Assembly: GCA_964413535.1 (NCBI GenBank)
Contig: CAYPTB010000009.1
Coordinates: 1-64,000 of the forward strand
Reading direction: 5' to 3'
Length of the DNA: 64,000 nt
Source: CAYPTB01 sp964413535
GTDB lineage: Bacteria > Planctomycetota > UBA1135 > GCA-002686595
Below the pieces are notes generated by a model. The model ran no database searches. It was not told where the DNA came from and worked only from the letters and a program-made list of their open reading frames with translations. This document shows, piece by piece, positions 25,371 to 31,974 of the stretch. The position numbers and the translations under genes are program-made. Every line of letters begins with the position of its first letter. Position 1 is the stretch's first letter.

Positions 25371-26572
25371 TGCTCTCCACAGTGCTGTTCGCGCTCCTCC
25401 AGGCGCCCGTGCGACCCGCGGTCGAGCGGTTCGCGATCGATCCCTCGCGCAGCACGGTCGGCTTCCGCGGCTCGTCCGACCTGCACGACTTCGAGGGTCG
25501 CACGAGAAACGTCGCAGGCGAGCTCTTGCTCGATGCCGGCGATCCGCGTCGCTGCGCAGTCGGCGCCGTCCTGGTGCTGGCGCGCTCGCTCGACACGGAC
25601 AGCACCCGCCGCGACTCGAAGATGCGCGACCTCCTCGAGGCCGATACGCACGCGCACATCGCTTTCGAACTCGGCGCCGCGTCGGATCCTCTACCCGCCG
25701 AGCACGGCGAGATGCACGTGCAGGGGACGTTCGTCGTGCGCGGCATCCCCCTGCCGAAGGTCGTCGCGGTCGCCCTGGAGCACCTGCCGGGCGGCGCGCT
25801 GCGCGTGCACGGCGAGGCGAGCCTCGCGATGAGCGACTTCGGAATCGAGCCCCCGAGCGTGCTCTTCCTCGACACGGACGACGAGGTCGAAGCGTTCTGG
25901 GACCTCGTGCTGGAGCCCGTTCCCTCCGCGCGCGTCTCCGCGCGGACCCACGCGCTGTCCGTCGTATCCGAGTTCACAGGTCCCGGCGAGGCGCCGCAGA
26001 GGAGCGAGCGACGCGAGCGGTTCTTCGTCTGCGACGACGGCGTGCTGTGGGACCGCGGCGAGACCTGGCACGTCGCGGGCGGCGAAGGACGCTCCTCGGT
26101 CGACCTCGCGCGCGCTCGCGCGCTGCCGGCTCCGTCGACGGCCGAAGAAACCGCGAGCGAGCTCGCTCGGGAGCGCGAGCGCATCGCGGCCCGGTACGGC
26201 GTCTTCGCCGGCGACGTCGCGCGCGAGCGCGTCGATCGCCTGCTGGCGTTCGCTCCGCCCGACGCGCCTCCCGAGATCGCGCGCACCTCGGACGGTTTCT
26301 CCGTCCGCTTGGGCGGCGAGACCTGGCTCGAAGTGAGCGGACGGATCGGCGAGGGCGACTTCGGCGCGTGCCTCGCGGGGATCGAAGGCCTCCCTGAATC
26401 CGTGCGCACGGCCCTCGCGGAGCTCGACGGCGTTCCCGAGCGCGTGTTCCTGCGCACCGCGACGCTGGCGGGAACGGAGACGCTCGAGATCCGCGCCAGC
26501 GCGGCGCAGCCGGGCGAGCTGTGCGACTGGGCGCTCACGCCGAGCCGCTGGATCCGCGTCGGTGCTCACTAG
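25370..26572 (+). CDS. YceI-like domain protein with long C-terminal extension
   Basis: 400 residues, roughly twice the length of YceI proteins. Residues about 18-185 carry the YceI lipocalin-like pattern: FAIDPSRSTVGFRGSSDLHD, SKMRDLLEADTHAHIAFEL, QGTFVVRGIPLPKVV. YceI proteins bind polyisoprenoid or alkyl chains in a beta-barrel, which suits a carrier for the hydrophobic PKS product. The 210-residue C-terminal part (RERFFVCDDGVLWDRGETW, SVRLGGETWLEVSGRIG) is not recognised. The ATG overlaps the PKS stop (TGATG). A weak N-terminal hydrophobic stretch (MLSTVLFALLQAPV) may be a signal peptide. Confidence 0.75.
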   Translation: MLSTVLFALLQAPVRPAVERFAIDPSRSTVGFRGSSDLHDFEGRTRNVAGELLLDAGDPRRCAVGAVLVLARSLDTDSTRRDSKMRDLLEADTHAHIAFELGAASDPLPAEHGEMHVQGTFVVRGIPLPKVVAVALEHLPGGALRVHGEASLAMSDFGIEPPSVLFLDTDDEVEAFWDLVLEPVPSARVSARTHALSVVSEFTGPGEAPQRSERRERFFVCDDGVLWDRGETWHVAGGEGRSSVDLARARALPAPSTAEETASELARERERIAARYGVFAGDVARERVDRLLAFAPPDAPPEIARTSDGFSVRLGGETWLEVSGRIGEGDFGACLAGIEGLPESVRTALAELDGVPERVFLRTATLAGTETLEIRASAAQPGELCDWALTPSRWIRVGAH

Positions 26573-26591
26573 GTCGTTGCGCGAGACAGCC

Positions 26592-28088
26592 GTGCAGCCT
26601 CACTTCTTCGATCTCGCCGTAGTCGGAGCCGGTCCGGGCGGTAGCGCCGCCGCGCTCAGCGCCGCGCGTGCCGGCCTCAGCGTGATCGTGTTCGATCCGC
26701 GGCCGGAAACCGACAAGCCGTGCGGCGAAGGCATCCTGCCGCCGGGCGTGCGCGCGCTCCGCGAGCTCGACCTCGACGAGGTCCTCGGCGCGGGCCGCTC
26801 GTTCGATTCGATCCGTTACCGAGTGGAGGGAGCTTTGCCGCTCGTCGTTCCGCTGCAAGGCACGGGGATCTCGCTCCAGCGCCCGCGTCTCGCGGCCTGG
26901 CTCGTCGAGGCCCTCTCTCGCGAGCCCCGCGTGGAGCTCGTGCGGGAGCGCGCGGTCGCCGAGCGCTGTCCTCGCGGCGGCTTCGCGCTCCATGCGGGCC
27001 GCGAGTCGTTCCGCGCGCGCGCGCTCGTCGTCGCCGACGGCGGCCAGGGAAGCTGCGCGCCGTGGCTTCGGCGCGACGCCGCCCGTCCCGCGTCGTTCGC
27101 GAGAGGAGGCAACGCAACCCCAACGCACACGCTCTCGGGCGAACGCATCGGCATCCGCATGCGTTCGGACTCGGGCGAACGCATCGGCATCCGCATGCGT
27201 TCGGGCTCGGGCGAACGCATCGGCATGCGGTTCCGTGCGCTCGCCGCCGAACCCCTGGATGCGGTCGAGGTCCACCTCGGCGGCGGGCCGGAGATCTACC
27301 TCACGCCGCTCCCCGATGGGATCGTCAACGTCGCCGTGCTCTTCGGGCGCATGCCGGAAGGAGCGCGTGGGACGTCGGAGCTGCTCGAGCACGCCCTCGC
27401 CGCGCATCCCGCGGCTGCCGCGCGACTCGGCGAGACCGTCACGCGGCCCGCCTGCCGGAAGCTCGGGGCTCGGCGGCGGCGCGTCGCGGGCGACGCGACC
27501 TTCGCCGTCGGCGACGCGGGAGGCGGGGTCGATCCGATCCTCGGCTGCGGCGTGAGCATCGCGCTCACGACCGGTATCCAAGCCGGTCGCGCGGCTGCAG
27601 CGCTGTGCGCAGGAGCGGATCCGGGCGACGTCGATCGGATGTACCGGCGCGCGTACCGGCGCGACACCCACGGTCGCAGGCACCTCGCTCTCTTCCTGCG
27701 CGCGATCTCGGCGCATCGTTTTTCCGCCCGCGCGCTCGTGCGCCTCGGACGCGCCGCTCCCGCTCTCGCGCGAGCCCTGGTCGGGATCGCGATCGGCGCC
27801 TGTACGACGAGCGCGCGGGCGAGTGGTGGAGCGGACGTTCCTTCCGCTCGCTACGCTCCATCGACGCGCACCGCACGCGCGTCCTGTGCGAGTGGCTCGA
27901 CGGAGAGCGCGGAATCGTGGTCGACCTCGGCTGCGGCGGCGGGCTCGTGTCGGTGCCACTGGCGCGAGCAGGGTGGCGCGCGGTGGGCGTCGACACGTCG
28001 CAGCAGAGCTTGTGCGCCGCACGCAACGCAGCGGGAGACGCACCGGCGTCGTTCGTGCGCGCGAGCGGCGAGCGCTCTCCGCTCGTGA
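26592..28088 (+). CDS. FAD-dependent reductase (geranylgeranyl-reductase-like) of the PKS operon; 3' end out of register
   Basis: Rossmann FAD motif LAVVGAGPGGSAAALSAARA at the N-terminus, KPCGEGILPPGVRAL, and the second FAD-binding motif AVGDAGGGVDPILGCGVSIA near residue 310. This is the flavoprotein type usually paired with type III PKSs and prenyl-reducing enzymes. Family-like sequence ends at about base 27815 (residue ~408). The frame stays open to 28088, but there it only shadows the methyltransferase. A 36-nt coding repeat at 27135-27226 inserts extra copies of SGERIGIRMRSD where the family has one. Start: GTG 26592 sits just before the Rossmann strand; GTG 26562 is an alternative. It follows the YceI-like gene closely. 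Confidence 0.75.
   Translation: MQPHFFDLAVVGAGPGGSAAALSAARAGLSVIVFDPRPETDKPCGEGILPPGVRALRELDLDEVLGAGRSFDSIRYRVEGALPLVVPLQGTGISLQRPRLAAWLVEALSREPRVELVRERAVAERCPRGGFALHAGRESFRARALVVADGGQGSCAPWLRRDAARPASFARGGNATPTHTLSGERIGIRMRSDSGERIGIRMRSGSGERIGMRFRALAAEPLDAVEVHLGGGPEIYLTPLPDGIVNVAVLFGRMPEGARGTSELLEHALAAHPAAAARLGETVTRPACRKLGARRRRVAGDATFAVGDAGGGVDPILGCGVSIALTTGIQAGRAAAALCAGADPGDVDRMYRRAYRRDTHGRRHLALFLRAISAHRFSARALVRLGRAAPALARALVGIAIGACTTSARASGGADVPSARYAPSTRTARASCASGSTESAESWSTSAAAAGSCRCHWREQGGARWASTRRSRACAPHATQRETHRRRSCARAASALRS
27135..27226. repeat. 36-nt in-frame tandem repeat in the FAD reductase gene
   Basis: Unit 1 is 27135-27170, unit 2 is 27171-27206 with a single mismatch, and a third partial unit (27207 to about 27226) runs into the unique sequence ATGCGGTTCCG. 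Each unit encodes SGERIGIRMRS plus D or G. Because 36 is a multiple of 3, the frame is kept. Confidence 0.85.
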
Positions 28089-28474
28089 GCGGCTGCGCCG
28101 ACCTCGCGCTGCTCGGCGACGTGCTCGAGCACGTGCCGGCGTGGACGGAGCTCGTGCGCGAGGCCGCGCGCGTCCTGCGTCCCGGCGGGCACCTGTTCGC
28201 GAGCACGCTCAACCGCACCGCCTCCGCCCGCTTGCTGGCCGTGGGCGTGGCGGAGGGCCTCGGGCTCGTCCCGCGCGGGACGCACGACCCGCGGTTGTTC
28301 GTGAAGCCAAAGGAGCTGTGCCGCGCCGCGCGCGATCAGGGGCTCGAGCTCGTGCGTCTCGAGGGCGAGCGCCCCGCGCTCGCGGCCACGCTGCGCTCGT
28401 GGACCCTCGTTCCGCGGCGCAGCGCGTCGCTCGCGCTCTCCTACTGCGCGCTGTTCCGCAAGGAGGAAGCGTGA
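27800..28474 (+). CDS. UbiG-like SAM-dependent methyltransferase, start not canonical
   Basis: About 224 residues. The UbiG-type N-terminus LYDERAGEWWSGRSFRSLRS is followed by the SAM-binding motif GIVVDLGCGGGLVSVPLARA, the acidic residue in VGVDTSQQS, and the motif IV region LALLGDVLEHVPAW. Such enzymes O-methylate phenolic rings, which suits a resorcinol or pyrone product. The reading frame is -1 relative to the FAD reductase and has no ATG, GTG or TTG near the family-like start; CTG at 27800 is the only near choice. Either CTG is used, or the two proteins are joined by frameshifting, or there is a single-base error. It overlaps the next gene by GTGA. Confidence 0.78.
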   Translation: MYDERAGEWWSGRSFRSLRSIDAHRTRVLCEWLDGERGIVVDLGCGGGLVSVPLARAGWRAVGVDTSQQSLCAARNAAGDAPASFVRASGERSPLVSGCADLALLGDVLEHVPAWTELVREAARVLRPGGHLFASTLNRTASARLLAVGVAEGLGLVPRGTHDPRLFVKPKELCRAARDQGLELVRLEGERPALAATLRSWTLVPRRSASLALSYCALFRKEEA

Positions 28475-29199
28475 AACGCCTCTGCGCACTCGCGTACGGA
28501 GTGCTCGCGCACGGACTGTTCGCCGTCGGCGTGAGTTCGATGGTCCTCGGGCTGCACGAGGGTCTCGCGACCGGCCGGGGCAGGTTCGAGGGCGTCACGG
28601 CCCTGGCCGTCGACGCGCTGCTCGTGCTGCAGTTCCCACTCTTGCACTCGCTCATGCTCGGACGCCGCGGAGGGCGCTGGCTCGCGCGGCTCGCGCCGCT
28701 CGGACTCGGGCGCGACCTCGCCACCACGACCTACGCCGCGTTCGCCTCGCTGCAGTTGGTCACGGTCTTCCTCGGCTGGTCGCCGATCGCGCGCGCGGCG
28801 TGGCGGCCGCACGGGGTCGCGAGCGCGGTCCTCGAGCTCGCGTTCGCCGGCGCATGGCTCTTCCTCGGCAAGGCGATGTGGGACGCCGGCCTTTCCGTGC
28901 AGACGGGCTCCAAGGGCTGGTGGGCCGTGTTCCGCGGCCGACGCCCGGCCTTCGGGCCGTTCCCGCAGGACGGACTCTTCCGCCGCTGCCGCCAGCCGGT
29001 CTACCTCGCCTTCGCGCTCACCCTGTGGACGGGCCCGGTGTGGACGCTCGACCGGCTCGCGCTCGCGCTCGTCTGGACCGCCTACTGCATCGTCGGCCCG
29101 CGCTTCAAGGAGCGCCGCTACGCGCAGCGCTTCGGCGAGGACTTCCGCCGCTACCAGAGCGAGGTGCGCTACCTCGTCCCGTTTCGCAGAGCTTCCTGA
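28471..29199 (+). CDS. Isoprenylcysteine carboxyl methyltransferase-like membrane protein
   Basis: 242 residues with five or six membrane segments. The C-terminus has the ICMT/PEMT pattern: DGLFRRCRQPVYLAFALTLW (the RxPxY cap of the SAM site), then GPRFKERRYAQRFGEDFRRY and QSEVRYLVPF. In Bacillus, the BpsB enzyme of this type methylates alkylpyrones made by the type III PKS BpsA, so a final O-methylation of the operon product in the membrane is likely. GTG start with SD AGGAGGA 5 nt before, overlapping the upstream stop. It is the last gene of the operon; the downstream small gene starts 269 nt later. Confidence 0.88.
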   Translation: MKRLCALAYGVLAHGLFAVGVSSMVLGLHEGLATGRGRFEGVTALAVDALLVLQFPLLHSLMLGRRGGRWLARLAPLGLGRDLATTTYAAFASLQLVTVFLGWSPIARAAWRPHGVASAVLELAFAGAWLFLGKAMWDAGLSVQTGSKGWWAVFRGRRPAFGPFPQDGLFRRCRQPVYLAFALTLWTGPVWTLDRLALALVWTAYCIVGPRFKERRYAQRFGEDFRRYQSEVRYLVPFRRAS

Positions 29200-29357
29200 A
29201 CCGACTGCGCCGGGCCGAGTGTGGCAGTTGGATGTGTCGGCTCCGGCGCCGCAAGCACTGGCCGCGAGGGCCGATACCGCGGCAGGTCCGCGAGTGGGAG
29301 CGCTCAGCTCGGCGGCGATGGCGTGTCGCGGCGCGACTACTCACTCGGAGGGATCCG

Positions 29358-29369
29358 CCTACGCAGCCG
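29358..29369 (+). promoter_or_regulatory. Shared upstream motif, copy 1
   Basis: CCTACGCAGCCG, beginning 111 nt before the ATG of the small acidic protein gene. Preceded by ATCCG as in the copy at 30261. See the copies at 30261 and 30965, at nearly the same distance from their genes. Confidence 0.35.
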
Positions 29370-29468
29370 GGGCCATTGCCAGCGTTCGCGGAACGGCCGA
29401 TCCTCCGCTTGCGTCCAGCGGCCCCGATGCGCTGGGCATCGCGACCGCTGCACCAGCGAGGAAGCGCC

Positions 29469-29663
29469 ATGAAGAACCCTGCGAGCATCTCGACGGCGTA
29501 CGGAGACCGGATCGCGCGAATCCTGACCGAGATGGGTTGGGAGAACGCGGCGTGGCTCGAGCAGTGGGACGGACGCGACGTGGAAGCGCTGCGCGAGCAC
29601 CTGAGCGAGGAGGAGTTCCAACATCTCCTCGACGAGCTCGAGCAGGAAGATGTTCGCTCTTGA
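29469..29663 (+). CDS. Small acidic helical protein (64 aa)
   Basis: A short, acidic, soluble protein: MKNPASISTAYGDRIARILT, then a Trp-rich stretch (WENAAWLEQW) and an acidic helix LREHLSEEEFQHLLDELEQE. No family is recognised. SD GAGGAAG lies 6 nt before the ATG. It is followed 40 nt later by the CBS protein and both are probably in one transcript. The unit belongs to the stress island that also contains Hsp20 and DUF883 proteins. Confidence 0.65.
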   Translation: MKNPASISTAYGDRIARILTEMGWENAAWLEQWDGRDVEALREHLSEEEFQHLLDELEQEDVRS

Positions 29664-29703
29664 AGGTGCGGCGCTCGAATCCCCCCTCGGAAGGAAGTAG
29701 GCC

Positions 29704-30204
29704 ATGAACATCGGTCGTCTGTGTTCGCGTGATGTGCACGTCCTCGAGCCGCACGAGACCGCTCGCGTCGCCGCGGAGCGAATGAAAGCGAAGAACCTCG
29801 GCACGCTGGTCGTGATCGACTCGCGTCGCAGCCCCGTGGGAATCGTCACCGACCGCGATCTCGTCCTGCGCGTCATGGCGCTCGGGCTCGACCCGGCGAA
29901 GGCGCTCGTGGACGACGTCATGACCGGGCATCCGCGCACGCTCTCGGAGGACATGCCGGTCGAAGGAAGCTTGTCCACGATGCGCAGCTTGGGCGTCAGG
30001 CGCATGCCGGTCGTCGATGCAGCGGGCCGTCTGACGGGCATGATCAGCGTGGACGACGTGCTCGCGCAGCTCGCCGAAGAGCTCGCCGAATTGAGCAGGA
30101 TCCTGCAGTACAGCCGGCCGCGCAGCGGCGCGCTGGCCCGCGTGATCCCGCGCGCGCCCTCCAGGTCGGGATTGGAGCGCGCCATCTCGGACCCCGAGTG
30201 CTAG
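29704..30204 (+). CDS. CBS-domain pair protein
   Basis: 166 residues made of two CBS domains. CBS1 has RDVHVLEPHETARVAAERMK and LGTLVVIDSRRSPVGIVTDR. CBS2 has VDDVMTGHPRTLSEDMPVEG and RMPVVDAAGRLTGMISVDDV. A short basic tail follows. Free-standing CBS pairs bind adenine nucleotides and act as energy or redox sensors; the partner is unknown. SD GGAAGGAAG precedes the ATG. It sits in the stress island between the small acidic protein and Hsp20. Confidence 0.92.
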   Translation: MNIGRLCSRDVHVLEPHETARVAAERMKAKNLGTLVVIDSRRSPVGIVTDRDLVLRVMALGLDPAKALVDDVMTGHPRTLSEDMPVEGSLSTMRSLGVRRMPVVDAAGRLTGMISVDDVLAQLAEELAELSRILQYSRPRSGALARVIPRAPSRSGLERAISDPEC

Positions 30205-30242
30205 GCGCTTCGTGTGGGAGGCGTCCTACGCCCTGGTTTCCT

Positions 30243-30261
30243 GCGGACTTGCGCAGTCCGC
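30243..30261 (+). promoter_or_regulatory. Inverted repeat upstream of hsp20
   Basis: Perfect arms GCGGACT (30243-30249) and AGTCCGC (30255-30261) around a 5-nt loop, 120 nt before the Hsp20 ATG and directly abutting the CCTACTCATTCG motif. It could be an operator, or a hairpin ending the CBS transcript. Confidence 0.35.
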
Positions 30262-30272
30262 CTACTCATTCG
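30261..30272 (+). promoter_or_regulatory. Shared upstream motif, copy 2 (hsp20)
   Basis: CCTACTCATTCG, 120 nt before the hsp20 ATG; a related CCTACGCCCTGG lies 36 nt further upstream at 30225. Confidence 0.4.
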
Positions 30273-30380
30273 AACCCAACGGCCCCGACTACTGTGTGAT
30301 GGGCAGGCACGGACGCGGGCGGTGTTTCCAGCTCGCGCGAGTCGCACTGCGGATGTCCAAAGAAGCGAAGGAGCCCAGCG

Positions 30381-30839
30381 ATGTCACTCATACCTTGGTC
30401 CGAGCGCAGCGCGCTCACCTCGTTCCGTCCCAACCTGGAGAACTGGCTGGATGAGTTCTTCCGCGACGGTTTCGAGACGAGCCGATTGCCGAAGGCCCTG
30501 CGCGGGCCCGTACCTCCCGTGAACGTCTCCGAGACGGACAAGGACTTCGTCGCGACGATCGAGTTGCCCGGCATGGACGAGAAGGACATCGACATCCAGG
30601 TGCTCGGCGACCAACTGGTGATCTCCGGCGAACGCAAGTGGGAGCACGAGAAGAAGGGCCGCGAGTTCCATCGCGTCGAGTCACAGTACGGATCGTTCCG
30701 GCGTTCGATCGAGCTGCCGAGGGGCCTCGTCACGGACGCGGATGCGATCCACGCGACCTTCCACAAGGGGATGCTCGAGATCCACCTGCCGAAGGCCGAG
30801 CCGCGACCTGTCACGAAGGTGAAGATCAAGGCCAAGTGA
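30381..30839 (+). CDS. Small heat-shock protein, Hsp20/alpha-crystallin
   Basis: 152 residues, the usual length. The alpha-crystallin domain runs from about residue 45 to 145: PVNVSETDKDFVATIELPGM, IDIQVLGDQLVISGERKWE, YGSFRRSIELPRG and the conserved beta-9 region HKGMLEIHLPKAE. It binds unfolding proteins as ATP-independent oligomers. SD GAAGGAG lies 8 nt before the ATG. A strong hairpin follows the stop codon, so it forms its own transcription unit. Confidence 0.96.
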   Translation: MSLIPWSERSALTSFRPNLENWLDEFFRDGFETSRLPKALRGPVPPVNVSETDKDFVATIELPGMDEKDIDIQVLGDQLVISGERKWEHEKKGREFHRVESQYGSFRRSIELPRGLVTDADAIHATFHKGMLEIHLPKAEPRPVTKVKIKAK

Positions 30840-30853
30840 CCCCACGCGAGCCG

Positions 30854-30898
30854 GGCGGAACCGGGGGGAAGCACGCTCCTTCCCGGTTCCGCCGTTTT
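30854..30898 (+). terminator. Rho-independent terminator after hsp20
   Basis: Stem GGCGGAACCGGG (30854-30865) with CCCGGTTCCGCC (30882-30893), 12 perfect pairs, 16-nt loop, followed by GTTTTC. It starts 15 nt after the stop codon. Confidence 0.75.
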
Positions 30899-30964
30899 CG
30901 TGGAGAACGGCCACGGCGTGGGAGCGGTCGCTGGCGGCTCCCGATGCGCAGTCCTCCGGACGTT

Positions 30965-30976
30965 CCTACGCATTCG
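30965..30976 (+). promoter_or_regulatory. Shared upstream motif, copy 3 (DUF883 gene)
   Basis: CCTACGCATTCG, 116 nt before the DUF883 start codon; a second CCTACTC lies 25 nt downstream at 30990. GCGCAGTCC stands before it, as it does before the hsp20 copy. Confidence 0.4.
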
Positions 30977-31080
30977 TGCGGATCACGCTCCTACTCCGAC
31001 TGCGCGAGCATGAGCGCCGTCGAGCGGATCCGTTCGCGAGGGGACGAGCCTCGCCGCCGCCCGACGCGAAGGAGCATTCC

Positions 31081-31365
31081 ATGACGACAGCAGACGTGGG
31101 CAAGGAACTCGATCAGATCAGGGCCGACATGGCTCAGCTCAAGGGAGACGTGTCTTCCTTGCTGAGCAGCCTGCGCGATCTGGCCGGTGAACAGAAGGAT
31201 GACGCTTACCAGCGTCTCGAGGACGTCGGCGAGAAAGCGCGCGCGCGCGCGAGCGGGGCTTGCGATACGCTGGAGAAGGAGATCGGGGAGCGGCCGCTCG
31301 CCAGCGTCGTGACGAGTCTGGTCATCGGCTTCGTGCTGGGCATGTTGCTCGATCGCCGGCGGTGA
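31081..31365 (+). CDS. DUF883/ElaB-YqjD-type membrane-anchored stress protein
   Basis: 94 residues: a long amphipathic helix (DQIRADMAQLKGDVSSLLSS, YQRLEDVGEKARARAS) and a C-terminal membrane anchor (PLASVVTSLVIGFVLGMLLD) ending RRR. This is the layout of ElaB/YqjD, tail-anchored proteins that bind ribosomes at the inner membrane in stationary phase. SD GAAGGAG lies 6 nt before the ATG. The next gene starts within or just after its stop codon, as with yqjD-yqjE in enterobacteria. Confidence 0.9.
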   Translation: MTTADVGKELDQIRADMAQLKGDVSSLLSSLRDLAGEQKDDAYQRLEDVGEKARARASGACDTLEKEIGERPLASVVTSLVIGFVLGMLLDRRR

Positions 31366-31373
31366 GGAGCAGC

Positions 31374-31859
31374 GTGGCGAGTTTCTTCGCAACGCTCGTC
31401 GAAGCACTCGCGTCGCCGGCGCGCGCAGCGCTGCATCGCTGGCGCGATCGTCTCGGTCGCGAGCTCTTGCTGTTCGGCCTCGCTCTCTCCGCCGCGTGCG
31501 GCAGCCTCGTCTTCCTGTCCGCCGCGGGGCACTTCCTCCTGGCTTCCGTCACCTCTGCTTGGCTCGCGGCGCTGATCATCGGGCTCGCCTTGCTCCTGCT
31601 CGCCTCGGCGCTGATCTGGGTGGCGCGGCGGAAGCCGAGCAGTCCGAGCTCCGCGGTGGATCGCGGCACGGCGACGTCGGACGAAACCAGGCGCCTTTCG
31701 CGCGCGCTGGCGCAGTGCGACATCCCACCGGCGGACCTGGTCCTGACGAGTCTGCCGGCGGGCTGGGCGCTGTCCGTGGGCTTGAGCTCGGGTCGCGCAC
31801 GCTCGCGAACCGCTCCGGACGCCGAACGGAATACGCGTCGTCCGGGCGATTCCCGCTGA
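31374..31859 (+). CDS. Phage-holin-family / YqjE-like (DUF1469) membrane protein
   Basis: About 161 residues. Two membrane segments follow a basic helix: ELLLFGLALSAACGSLVFLS and AALIIGLALLLLASALIWVA, then a basic cytoplasmic tail. This is the putative Actinobacterial holin-X/YqjE family, which despite its name is a chromosomal companion of DUF883 proteins. GTG at 31374 has GAGGAG just upstream; a GTG at 31362 overlapping the DUF883 stop is equally possible. Coupling with the DUF883 gene is certain from the spacing. Confidence 0.8.
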   Translation: MASFFATLVEALASPARAALHRWRDRLGRELLLFGLALSAACGSLVFLSAAGHFLLASVTSAWLAALIIGLALLLLASALIWVARRKPSSPSSAVDRGTATSDETRRLSRALAQCDIPPADLVLTSLPAGWALSVGLSSGRARSRTAPDAERNTRRPGDSR

Positions 31860-31974
31860 CGGACATCACCGGGGCGCAGCGCCCGGGTCGTGCTCTCTTC
31901 TTCGGATCTGGTCCGTCGGGTGGAAGCAGGTGGATCGTCGCCGGCGACTCGACCTGGCGCGCTGAAGTCCTCAC

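Noticed and set aside
27135..27226. Possible CRISPR array (36-nt repeats)
   Set aside because: Units are directly adjacent with no spacers, encode a conserved peptide in frame, and lie inside a flavoprotein gene.
31374..31859. Prophage lysis gene
   Set aside because: The holin-like protein is of the YqjE/DUF1469 type, coupled to DUF883 in a stress island; no other phage gene is present.
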